Of a stretch of 31,570 bases of DNA, positions 16,320-23,027 are shown piece after piece. The number at the start of each line of letters is the position of its first letter. Position 1 is the stretch's first letter. Below the pieces are notes generated by a model, which saw only the letters and a list, made by a program, of their open reading frames with translations, made no database searches and was not told where the DNA came from. The DNA comes from JAWXCE01 sp034440495 (GTDB taxonomy: Bacteria; Pseudomonadota; Alphaproteobacteria; Rhizobiales; Rhodomicrobiaceae): contig JAWXCE010000012.1 of assembly GCA_034440495.1 (NCBI GenBank), forward strand, positions 1 through 31,570. Reading direction: 5' to 3'. The position numbers and the translations under genes were made by a program.

Positions 16320-17308
16320 GCGCCGAAGACTTCCGCGATCGCCCGCTCCACGCGCACGGTCGAGCCTGCCTCGTCCAGCGGGTTGCGCCGGAGACGGTGA
16401 CGCAGGGCCGAGGGAGCGCAACGGCGCAAATGCTGATCGTCCACGGAGGAGTCGCCATCGAGCGCGGCGAGCGCGCGCGCGGTGCGCATGAGCGTAAGTT
16501 CGCCGCGCAAACCATCCGAGCCGAGCGCGATGCAAAGCCGCGCCGCTTGCTCCAGCGCCGGATCGGGCACCTTAATGTCAGCAAGCCGCTTGCGGGCGCT
16601 AACGATTCGGTTGCGAACAATTTCCTCCTCGCCCCGCCACGCGGCGACAAACGCGGCTGGATCGCGCTCGAACGCATCGCGGCGCTTAACCACCTCCACG
16701 CGCGTTGCGATATCCGACGGCGTTTTGACTTCGACTGACAGGCCGAAACGGTCGAGCAGTTGCGGGCGCAATTCGCCCTCCTCAGGGTTGCCGCTGCCGA
16801 TCAGCACGAATCGCGCGGGGTGGCGGATGCTCAGGCCCTCACGCTCCACCACGTTTTCGCCCGACGCTGCGACATCAAGAAGTAGGTCAACGATGTGGTC
16901 TTCCAGCAAATTCACTTCGTCGATATAGAGAAATCCACGGTGCGCGCGCGCTAGCAGCCCCGGCTCGAACGCTTTTTCGCCTCTCGTCAGCGCGCGCTCC
17001 AGATCCAGGGCGCCCGTCACGCGATCCTCGGTCGCGCCAAGCGGAAGGTCAACGACAGGAACCCGCATCTGCTCGGTTTCGACAGAACCGTCCGCTGGCG
17101 GCTCCAGATTGTAGCGCGAGCCTTTCACCACGGTCATGAGCGGGAGCAGCGCGGCAAGCGCGCGAATGGCTGTCGATTTACCAGTGCCCCGGTCGCCGAA
17201 GATGAGCACGCCGCCCACGGATGGATCGACCGCGGCGATCAAAATCGCCAGCTTCATCTCCTCTTGTGCAGCGATGGCGGCGAACGGGAAAACCGGGCGG
17301 GTGGTCAA
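16316..17308 (-). CDS. bchI: Magnesium chelatase ATPase subunit BchI
   Basis: This is the 330-residue AAA+ ATPase subunit of magnesium chelatase. It shows Walker A GDRGTGKS (about residues 38-45), Walker B FLYIDEVN (about 127-134), and the BchI-specific stretch ENVVEREGLSIRHPARFVLI followed by GSGNPEEGELRPQLLDRFGL. The start is apparently TTG at 17308 with only a weak AGAAAGA upstream; the next in-frame ATG (MKLAIL) would remove conserved residues. The stop overlaps the bchD ATG, so the two are coupled. It is divergent from yajQ across a 172-bp gap. Confidence 0.96.
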   Translation of the reverse strand: MTTRPVFPFAAIAAQEEMKLAILIAAVDPSVGGVLIFGDRGTGKSTAIRALAALLPLMTVVKGSRYNLEPPADGSVETEQMRVPVVDLPLGATEDRVTGALDLERALTRGEKAFEPGLLARAHRGFLYIDEVNLLEDHIVDLLLDVAASGENVVEREGLSIRHPARFVLIGSGNPEEGELRPQLLDRFGLSVEVKTPSDIATRVEVVKRRDAFERDPAAFVAAWRGEEEIVRNRIVSARKRLADIKVPDPALEQAARLCIALGSDGLRGELTLMRTARALAALDGDSSVDDQHLRRCAPSALRHRLRRNPLDEAGSTVRVERAIAEVFGA

Positions 17309-17480
17309 TTGTTAATTCTTTCTGAAAATGCAGCGCTAAAGTGTTGCGTTGATACAAGCGTCCTGGATTGCAGGCAAGGTTTAAGCAGGCGTCTTGGCGC
17401 TCGTTCTATTTTACAATAGCGTAATAAGAGAATCGACGCGGCAAGCCTATCGCCGCCCTCACTCTGGAGGAAAACCCCAA

Positions 17481-17966
17481 ATGCCATCATTCGACATCGT
17501 ATCTAAAACCGAATTCGCCGACGTGGACAATGCTCTGCAAAGCATCAAGAAGGAAATCGAAACGCGCTACGACTTCAAGGGCGCTAAATGCAGCGTCGAG
17601 CGCAAGGACGCCGTACTAACCGTGCTCGCCGACGACGATCTCAAACTTAAGCAGATGCACGAGCTGCTACAGGGTCATCTCGCGCGCCGCAAGATTGAGC
17701 CGGGCGTGCTGGATTACGGGGATGTGCAGAAGGCCGCCGGGCAATCCGTGCGTCAGGTCGTTACCTTGAAAAATGGCATCGACAAGGAGTTGGCGAAAAC
17801 CATCGTCAAGGGCGTCAAGGACAGCAAGCTAAAGGTGCAGATTTCCATCCAGGGCGAGGAGCTGCGCGTGGTGGGCAAGAACCGCGACGATTTGCAAACG
17901 GCCATAGCCCATGTCAAATCGATGAAAATTGAACAGCCGCTGCAATACGTGAATTTCCGCGATTGA
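17481..17966 (+). CDS. yajQ: YajQ family nucleotide-binding protein
   Basis: This is a 161-residue member of the YajQ (DUF520) family, cytosolic proteins reported to bind nucleotides, with a cyclic-di-GMP-binding role in some species. The hallmark start MPSFDIVSKTEFADVDNA and the internal RYDFKGAKCSVE, plus the C-terminal VNFRD, are all present and the length is normal. GGAGGAAAACC is correctly placed before the ATG; in-frame codons further upstream are not conserved. It diverges from bchI and is followed by a lipoprotein gene. Confidence 0.95.
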   Translation: MPSFDIVSKTEFADVDNALQSIKKEIETRYDFKGAKCSVERKDAVLTVLADDDLKLKQMHELLQGHLARRKIEPGVLDYGDVQKAAGQSVRQVVTLKNGIDKELAKTIVKGVKDSKLKVQISIQGEELRVVGKNRDDLQTAIAHVKSMKIEQPLQYVNFRD

Positions 17967-18031
17967 TCCCGCACTGGCATTGCGTTAACGAAATTTACGG
18001 AGAAGTCGAATCAACGGGACGGAGAAAGACT

Positions 18032-18661
18032 GTGCGGCGCGTTCGGTCGAGTGCGGCATTGGTTCTGACATTGGCGCTGGCCGGATGCGGCGGCGGCTCG
18101 ATTAGTGGGCTTTCCGTGCTTAGCGGCGATCAGGATGCGGCCCAAACTTTTGCGACGATCGCGCCGCCCCCTCCCCCTGAACCCCGTGATCCATCGCGCG
18201 GCAAAAGCCTCTCGATGATGATCGCGCAGAAAGCCGAAGCGTCGCCAAAACCGTCTGGCGGCTTGTTCGGTGGCCTTGTATCCCCGCTCCCGGCAATTTC
18301 GCTGACCAAGGCGGGGCTGTACGCGCCCTCCTCGGTTCAGTCGGATATGTCACCAATCGCCGCTTACGCCGCGGTCGCCCTTGGCGTCAAGAAATGCTGG
18401 CTCGCCTACGCCAAGCCAAGGCTTCCCAATCACAACTTCGATGGCGAGGCCTCGCTGGACAACGGCGGGCAGGCGAAAATTGCGATATATGAAAAGGTCG
18501 AGGGCCAGAAGCTTGGTCGGTTTGCATTTCGCGTGGATTTGAAAGCGGCAGGCAATGGCGCGCTGGTCGAAAGCGTCAATTTGCGCCTTAGCGACCAGGA
18601 TAGCGAGCGCCTGCAGGCCGACGTTGCGCGCTGGTCTCGCGGGCAGGAAGGCTGTTCGTAA
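18032..18661 (+). CDS. Predicted lipoprotein with a CW...W..G..C module
   Basis: This 209-residue protein starts at GTG 18032, eight bases after GGAG. The N terminus VRRVRSSAALVLTLALAGCG is a clear lipoprotein signal with lipobox LAGC near residue 19. A proline-rich stretch (APPPPPEPRDP) follows. The C-terminal module of about 100 residues begins KKCWLAYAKPRLPNH and ends DVARWSRGQEGC. This module recurs in the next gene, which points to tandem paralogues. I do not recognise the family. Location in the inner or outer membrane facing the periplasm is expected. Confidence 0.8.
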   Translation: MRRVRSSAALVLTLALAGCGGGSISGLSVLSGDQDAAQTFATIAPPPPPEPRDPSRGKSLSMMIAQKAEASPKPSGGLFGGLVSPLPAISLTKAGLYAPSSVQSDMSPIAAYAAVALGVKKCWLAYAKPRLPNHNFDGEASLDNGGQAKIAIYEKVEGQKLGRFAFRVDLKAAGNGALVESVNLRLSDQDSERLQADVARWSRGQEGCS

Positions 18662-18776
18662 TCAAACTGTGACCACGCCGCCGCACCATTATCCATGATG
18701 GGTCGTTATCAGGCGCGTGACATTTTTCGAACTTAATTCGCCCCCTATTTTGCGACACTTTTCAGGGGTGTACATT

Positions 18777-19298
18777 TTGATTCAACAGTTCGCGTTGTCC
18801 GCCCTTGTGCTCAGTCTGGCTGTGGCGGGCAGCGCGTGCTCAAAAAAAAACTCGGCCATATCGCAGTTAAGCGGCGCTGAGGCGCAGCGTATCTCGTTTG
18901 GCGCTCCTCAAACTGTGCATACTGACTTCTACTCAAAAATGCTGTCATGCTGGTTTGGCGGACAACAGCCCTTGTTGAATGGATATCGCACCGACACCAA
19001 ACCTGGGCTCACCTCGATAGCTGGAGAGCGTTTTCCGAATTCGGCCTCTGCCATCCGCATCTTTCCAGACACCGGACAAGGCTACCGCGGCGACCAGGGT
19101 TTTGAGGTTGAATTTCACCCGTACAATGAGAATACCCTGATATCGACGCGCAATCTCTCCATGCCGCCGGAACTAGCGGCAAAGCTTCGGCGTGATATAG
19201 AGACCTGGGCTTTCGGACGCGGCGATTGCGGGAATGGCGCGCCGCAACCAGCGGACACGCTTACTCCTTTGCCACCGTTACAATATCAGCGGGCTTGA
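18777..19298 (+). CDS. Second predicted lipoprotein, paralogue of the preceding gene
   Basis: This is a 173-residue secreted protein whose N terminus (IQQFALSALVLSLAVAGSAC) looks like a lipoprotein or Sec signal, although GSAC is not a perfect lipobox. I chose TTG 18777 because AGGGG lies eight bases upstream; GTG 18768 or GTG 18717 are alternatives. The mature part contains LSCWFGGQQPLLNGYRTD and, about 90 residues later, RDIETWAFGRGDCG, matching the spacing of Cys-Trp and Trp-x-x-Gly-x-x-x-Cys in the preceding lipoprotein. The function is unknown. Its stop lies 11 bp from the convergent sciP stop. Confidence 0.72.
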   Translation: MIQQFALSALVLSLAVAGSACSKKNSAISQLSGAEAQRISFGAPQTVHTDFYSKMLSCWFGGQQPLLNGYRTDTKPGLTSIAGERFPNSASAIRIFPDTGQGYRGDQGFEVEFHPYNENTLISTRNLSMPPELAAKLRRDIETWAFGRGDCGNGAPQPADTLTPLPPLQYQRA

Positions 19299-19309
19299 AA
19301 CCAGTTTTA

Positions 19310-19585
19310 CTACGCCCGGTAGTCCTGAACACGGGTGGCGCGCAAGCCGGGAAGCCCGTGACGGTCAATCGACCGCTGCCAGCTCAGGAATTCATCAACG
19401 GTTAACTTGTAGCGGCCACACGCCTCCTCCAGGCTAAGAAGGCCGCCACGCACTGCGGCGACGACTTCAGCCTTGCGGCGGATAACCCATCGTTTGGTGT
19501 TCGACGGAGGCAGATCGGCGATGGTTAAGGGGGCGCCATCCGGGCCAATCACATATTTTACGCGCGCTCTATATTGTTCGGTCAT
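19310..19585 (-). CDS. sciP: CtrA inhibitor SciP
   Basis: This 91-residue protein is a close match to SciP (DUF1153), the small helix-turn-helix protein that binds CtrA and blocks transcription from CtrA-activated promoters in Caulobacter and relatives. The family core is easily recognised: YRARVKYVIGPDGAPLTIAD, NTKRWVIRRKAEVVAAVRGG and LLSLEEACGRYKLTVDEFLSW. I start at the ATG of MTEQYR; ten further codons upstream are not conserved. A full CtrA-type box lies 56 bp upstream of the start codon, matching the known CtrA-SciP feedback. Confidence 0.95.
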   Translation of the reverse strand: MTEQYRARVKYVIGPDGAPLTIADLPPSNTKRWVIRRKAEVVAAVRGGLLSLEEACGRYKLTVDEFLSWQRSIDRHGLPGLRATRVQDYRA

Positions 19586-19640
19586 CGTACTCTCAACAAA
19601 AAAACCAGACCACATCGAGGGTGAGAGTAGCGAGACGGAT

Positions 19641-19655
19641 TTAATGCGGACTTAA
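19641..19655 (-). promoter_or_regulatory. CtrA-binding box upstream of sciP
   Basis: A perfect TTAA-N7-TTAA site (ttaatgcggacttaa), the full CtrA consensus, lies 56 bp upstream of the sciP start. In Caulobacter sciP is activated by CtrA, so placement and sequence agree. It could also affect mnmA, whose start is about 200 bp away on the other side. Confidence 0.7.
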
Positions 19656-19850
19656 GCCGATTGGTGAACGAGAAATATATTGGAGATAGTTTGCAGGACA
19701 GCCCGCGACTAGCGCAACCCTGGCGTGCAAACAACGCCTTCGTGGCGACGTGGTGTACAATATCTTGCGCGTGGTTGGTTCTGCGCCATATCTGCATGGA
19801 AGCAAAGTCACGCGAAAAATTTGCCTGCGAGACAGGCCCGCGCTACAATA

Positions 19851-21065
19851 ATGGTTATGTCGATACACACAAACATGAAAAGCACGCCGGATGAGCGGGT
19901 TCGCAACCTCCAGAACGACGTCGCATTGAACAGCCTCGGCCTCCCCAAGAGGCCTGAGGATACGCGCGTCGTCGTCGCAATGTCGGGCGGCGTGGACAGC
20001 TCCGTTGTGGCTGCGCTGCTGAAGCGTGAGCGCTATGACGTCATCGGCATCACCATGCAGCTTTACGATCATGGCGCGGCGGCCGCGCGTAAAGGCGCTT
20101 GCTGTGCGGGCCAGGACATTCACGACGCGCGCCGCGTTGCTGACGCTATCGGCATCCCGCATTTCGTACTGAATTACGAGGAGCGCTTCAAGCTCGCCGT
20201 CATCGACCCGTTCGCCGCGAGCTATCTGGAAGGCGAGACCCCGATTCCGTGCGTTAAGTGCAATCAGTCCGTCAAATTCACCGATCTGCTTGGCGCGGCG
20301 AAGGATTTGCAGGCCGATGTTATGGCGACCGGGCACTATATCGCCAGTCGCCCGCACAATGGCGCGCGGGCGCTGTTCCGGGCAGCAGACGAGGCGCGCG
20401 ATCAGAGCTATTTCCTCTTCGCCACAACGCACGAGCAGCTCGATTTCCTGCGTTTTCCGCTTGGCGACATGAGCAAGGACGAAACACGGCGTCTCGCGGC
20501 CGAGTGCGGTCTGCCCGTCGCCTCCAAGCCGGACAGTCAGGATATTTGTTTCGTGCCGACAGGGAGCTACACGCAAATCATCGAACGTCTGCACCCTGGC
20601 GCCGCCGAACCCGGCGACATTGTGCACCTCGACGGGCACGTGCTGGGCCGCCATGATGGCATCGTAAAATATACGATTGGTCAGCGCAAAGGCCTGGGCG
20701 TCGCCGCTCCGGAGCCACTGTTCGTGGTGCGGCTGGATCCGGTGCAACGCCGCGTTATCGTCGGCCCTCGCGAAGCTCTCGCGACCTACCGCATTGCATT
20801 ACGCGATGTGAACTGGCTGGGGGATGACCCGCTTAGCGCGCATGGAGATGCGGAGATTGCATTGTGGGTGAAAGTCCGCTCGTCGCAACCGCCAGCGCCA
20901 GCGACGCTTGTCATCACGCAAGGCCGCGCCACCGTTGAATTGCACAATGGCGAGCATGGCGTATCGCCCGGTCAAGCCTGCGTGTTCTATGACAACGGCG
21001 AACCACGCGCCCGTGTGCTTGGCGGCGGCTGGATCGCCGCAGCCGTGAAAGCGCCCGCATCTTAA
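19851..21065 (+). CDS. mnmA: tRNA-specific 2-thiouridylase MnmA
   Basis: MnmA makes the 2-thio group of wobble uridine 34 in tRNA for Lys, Glu and Gln. The PP-loop SGGVDSS (about residues 45-51) binds ATP; catalytic cysteines lie in TPIPCVKCNQSVKF and DSQDICFVPTGSY. The remaining tRNA-binding and C-terminal beta-barrel domains are present. The start is uncertain: ATGs at 19851, 19857 and 19875 all precede the conserved NSLGLPKRPEDTRVVVAMSG and none has a good Shine-Dalgarno. About 400 residues is normal. pmtA follows 21 bp downstream on the same strand. Confidence 0.95.
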   Translation: MVMSIHTNMKSTPDERVRNLQNDVALNSLGLPKRPEDTRVVVAMSGGVDSSVVAALLKRERYDVIGITMQLYDHGAAAARKGACCAGQDIHDARRVADAIGIPHFVLNYEERFKLAVIDPFAASYLEGETPIPCVKCNQSVKFTDLLGAAKDLQADVMATGHYIASRPHNGARALFRAADEARDQSYFLFATTHEQLDFLRFPLGDMSKDETRRLAAECGLPVASKPDSQDICFVPTGSYTQIIERLHPGAAEPGDIVHLDGHVLGRHDGIVKYTIGQRKGLGVAAPEPLFVVRLDPVQRRVIVGPREALATYRIALRDVNWLGDDPLSAHGDAEIALWVKVRSSQPPAPATLVITQGRATVELHNGEHGVSPGQACVFYDNGEPRARVLGGGWIAAAVKAPAS

Positions 21066-21086
21066 CCCACCCTCCAGGAAACAGCC

Positions 21087-21734
21087 GTGGCCAAACCAGC
21101 AGCTTTAGACGATGACGCCGTGCGCCGCGCTTACCGGCGCTGGGCTCCGGTTTACGATTACAGCTTCGGCGTCATCGCCGGGCCGGGTCGGCGGCGCGCG
21201 GTGCGGCTCATCAACGAAAGCCATGCAGGCCGCGCGGCGAAAGTGCTGGAGGTTGGCGTCGGCACGGGCCTTTCGCTTCCCGGCTACGCGGCCAGCCTTC
21301 AAATCACGGGCATCGACCTTTCGAACGAGATGCTGGCGAAAGCGCGGGAGCGGGTTGCGAAAGACCGGCTGGCGAATGTCGCCGGACTATACGAAATGGA
21401 CGCCTCCGCAATGACTTTCGCCGATGCGTCATTCGACACTGTCGTCGCCATGTATGTGATGACCGTCGTGCCCGATGCGGCGAAAGTGATGTGCGAGTTG
21501 GACCGGGTTTGCGCGCCGGGTGGCGAGGTGATGCTGGTTAATCATTTCAGCCAGGATCACGGCGTTCGCGGCTGGGTGGAGCACAAAATGGCGCCATTTG
21601 CGCAGACGCTCGGCTGGCACCCGGTTTTCTCACCTGAACGCGTCATGGTTTGCGACCGCCTGACGCTGACGGAGAACCGGCCGTTGTTCCCGGCGGGGCT
21701 CTTCTCGCTTTTGCGATTCCGCAAAGGCGGCTAA
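21087..21734 (+). CDS. pmtA: PmtA-like phosphatidylethanolamine N-methyltransferase
   Basis: This 215-residue SAM-dependent methyltransferase resembles the Rhodobacter/Agrobacterium PmtA enzymes that methylate phosphatidylethanolamine stepwise to phosphatidylcholine. It has the pattern AVRRAYRRWAPVYDYSFG at the start, SAM motif LEVGVGTGLS (about residues 54-63), motif GIDLSNEMLAKARERV, and VVAMYVMTVVPD. GTG 21087 has AGGAA eight bases upstream. It follows mnmA closely and ends at a hairpin terminator. Substrate assignment comes from family resemblance; a related small-molecule methyltransferase cannot be excluded. Confidence 0.85.
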   Translation: MAKPAALDDDAVRRAYRRWAPVYDYSFGVIAGPGRRRAVRLINESHAGRAAKVLEVGVGTGLSLPGYAASLQITGIDLSNEMLAKARERVAKDRLANVAGLYEMDASAMTFADASFDTVVAMYVMTVVPDAAKVMCELDRVCAPGGEVMLVNHFSQDHGVRGWVEHKMAPFAQTLGWHPVFSPERVMVCDRLTLTENRPLFPAGLFSLLRFRKGG

Positions 21735-21751
21735 TTCATTCCAAATGACAA

Positions 21752-21778
21752 AAAGGGCCGCGTGAAACGCGACCCTTT
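21752..21778. terminator. Bidirectional hairpin terminator after pmtA
   Basis: AAAGGGCCGCGT pairs with ACGCGACCCTTT (one mismatch) around a 3-nt loop, 17 bp after the pmtA stop. On the minus strand the stem is followed by TTTTTGTC, so it also makes a good intrinsic terminator for a leftward transcript such as that of the tiny ORF at 21842-21922. Confidence 0.7.
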
Positions 21779-21841
21779 CCGTGAGACTGGCTGTGGTTAC
21801 AACCCAGATGCGCAACTGTACAGTGCGTCGATCCAAGTATG

Positions 21842-21922
21842 TCAGACTGACAATGGAGGCTGCTCCACCGTCAGGGAGACAAACCAAGGCTGCACCTTCA
21901 GCATTGAAATCCCACTCGACAT
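21842..21922 (-). CDS. Candidate 26-residue peptide with an extended Shine-Dalgarno
   Basis: This short ORF encodes a peptide beginning MSSGISMLKVQPWFVSLTVE and ending QPPLSV. Directly before its ATG is AAGGAGGTGATCC (21924-21936), complementary over 13 bases to the 3' end of 16S rRNA, with GGAGG seven bases from the ATG. A possible promoter lies just upstream and a hairpin with a T-run lies 64 bp after the stop, so a complete short transcription unit of about 200 nt can be drawn. The peptide is hydrophobic with no cysteine and matches no family I know. It may be a leader peptide, a small protein or chance. Confidence 0.4.
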   Translation of the reverse strand: MSSGISMLKVQPWFVSLTVEQPPLSV

Positions 21923-21958
21923 TGGATCACCTCCTTCCGTTTGTTTAAACTATAGTAA

Positions 21959-21986
21959 TCATTACATGATCCGCCCAATGTGTAAA
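21959..21986 (-). promoter_or_regulatory. Possible promoter of the 26-residue ORF
   Basis: On the minus strand TTTACA (21986-21981) and TAATGA (21964-21959) are separated by 16 bp in an AT-rich stretch, about 37 bp before the ATG. The match to sigma-70 is moderate. Confidence 0.3.
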
Positions 21987-22011
21987 GTCACGAAAACGAA
22001 TACTGCTCGTC

Positions 22012-22297
22012 TTAGGCAAAAACGTCGCAGATCGGCAACGCAACGCCCGATGGGTCAAGCCGCAATTCGCCCTCATCCACAAATCCGCGTTTCGATCAGA
22101 TCGCCGCTTGCCCGCGCATGATGAATAATCATTTCTTTCTCGGTATCGACGATGAGATAATGCTGGACAGTGGCGATACTGAAATACCCCAGCAGTTTGG
22201 CAGCTTTATCAATGTGTTTCGTGCCTGGCGAGAGGACTTCCACCACGATGACCGGATTGGTGACGACAAGAACTTTTGCGGTTTGGCAAGCATAAAT
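22012..22297 (-). pseudogene. Remnant of a Uma2-family (DUF820) nuclease-like gene
   Basis: Reading leftward from about 22279, one frame gives TNPVIVVEVLSPGTKHIDKA, GYFSIATVQHYLIVDTEKE and ends ETRICG at a TGA (22075). A one-base shift at that point continues as DEGELRLDPSGVALPICDVF to a TAA at 22012. Together these match the central and C-terminal part of Uma2-family proteins, which have a PD-(D/E)XK-like fold. The N-terminal half, with the start codon, is missing: only about 40 bp separate the fragment from the end of the dehalogenase-like gene. It is therefore truncated and frameshifted, and not expected to be functional. Confidence 0.75.
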
Positions 22298-22339
22298 TCA
22301 AATTACCATAGAAATGCGCCGTTGAAAACCTGACGCCGG

Positions 22340-23020
22340 TCATACACCTAAAAGCGCGGGCAGTTCGGCAAGGCTTTCTATGATGGCGCGGGGCGCGGCC
22401 GGCATACGCTCGGGCGGAAGGCGGGCGCGATTGACGTGAACGGCGTGAAAGCCAAATTGCGCGGCGCCCGCTACATCCCAACCATTGGACGAGACAAAGG
22501 CGATATCTGCGGCTTCGACCTGCAAAACCTCCGTCGCAAGGGCGTAAACCCTTGGCGAAGGCTTGTAAACGCCCGCCATCTCGATGGAGAGCACCGCGTC
22601 GAAAACGCCGTTCATCAGCGCGGAGGTAACGGCCTGCTCCAACATCTCCGGCGCGCCGTTCGACAAAATTGCCGTGCGCAGACCGGCGGCGCGCAAGGCG
22701 CTGACGGCTGATAAAGCGTCCGGATAAGCATCGAGCGAGCGGTACAGGCTGAGGAGGCGCGAGCGCAGGCTTTCATCGGTAATGCCGGTCGTCTCTAGCG
22801 CGTAGTCCAAGCCGTCCTGCGTTACCTGCCAGAAATCGGCGTGGACACCCATGAGGCTGCGCAGCCATGTGTATTCAAGCTGTTTGAGCCGCCAAAGTTC
22901 GGAAAGCCGCGCTGCTTTCGGCCCGATCTCGCCCAGCAATTTCGCTGTCGGCGAATGCACGTCGAACAGCGTGCCGTAAGCGTCGAACACCACAGCTTTG
23001 ACCGATGGAAAGGCCGTCAT
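22340..23020 (-). CDS. Haloacid dehalogenase type II-like HAD hydrolase
   Basis: This 226-residue HAD-superfamily protein resembles L-2-haloacid dehalogenases. The nucleophile motif is VVFDAYGTLFD (Asp13), motif II is ILSNGAPEM, and motifs III/IV include YKPSPRVYALA and FVSSNGWDVAGA; the SSNGWD pattern and arginine-rich start of helix fit the type II dehalogenase group. Whether it dehalogenates or acts on another small substrate cannot be told. GAGG precedes the ATG, which lies seven bases after the DUF1007-NicO stop, so it is the second gene of that transcription unit. Confidence 0.88.
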   Translation of the reverse strand: MTAFPSVKAVVFDAYGTLFDVHSPTAKLLGEIGPKAARLSELWRLKQLEYTWLRSLMGVHADFWQVTQDGLDYALETTGITDESLRSRLLSLYRSLDAYPDALSAVSALRAAGLRTAILSNGAPEMLEQAVTSALMNGVFDAVLSIEMAGVYKPSPRVYALATEVLQVEAADIAFVSSNGWDVAGAAQFGFHAVHVNRARLPPERMPAAPRAIIESLAELPALLGV

Positions 23021-23027
23021 GATGTCC

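Noticed and set aside
16320..16535. Extension of BchD by 72 N-terminal codons
   Set aside because: It overlaps bchI in another frame, is arginine-rich and non-homologous, and the ATGA overlap start is the normal arrangement.
17340..17370. PpsR-like half sites upstream of bchI (TGT...ACA)
   Set aside because: The spacing is N9, not N12, so it does not fit the PpsR/CrtJ consensus.
19641..20747. Long open frame of 368 codons on the minus strand
   Set aside because: It lies opposite mnmA, whose PP-loop and catalytic cysteines are clear. Its translation shows no family motifs and is an antisense shadow of high-GC coding sequence.
21924..21936. Possible fragment of a 16S rRNA gene 3' end (GGATCACCTCCTT on the plus strand)
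   Set aside because: The match stops after about 15 bases and the upstream sequence is unlike the conserved 16S helix 45. A Shine-Dalgarno on the minus strand explains it better.
21762..22121. Plus-strand frame with several cysteines (considered as a peptide precursor)
   Set aside because: It starts at a GTG inside the pmtA terminator, has no Shine-Dalgarno, and its 3' half is antisense to the Uma2 remnant. The minus strand carries the better translation signals.
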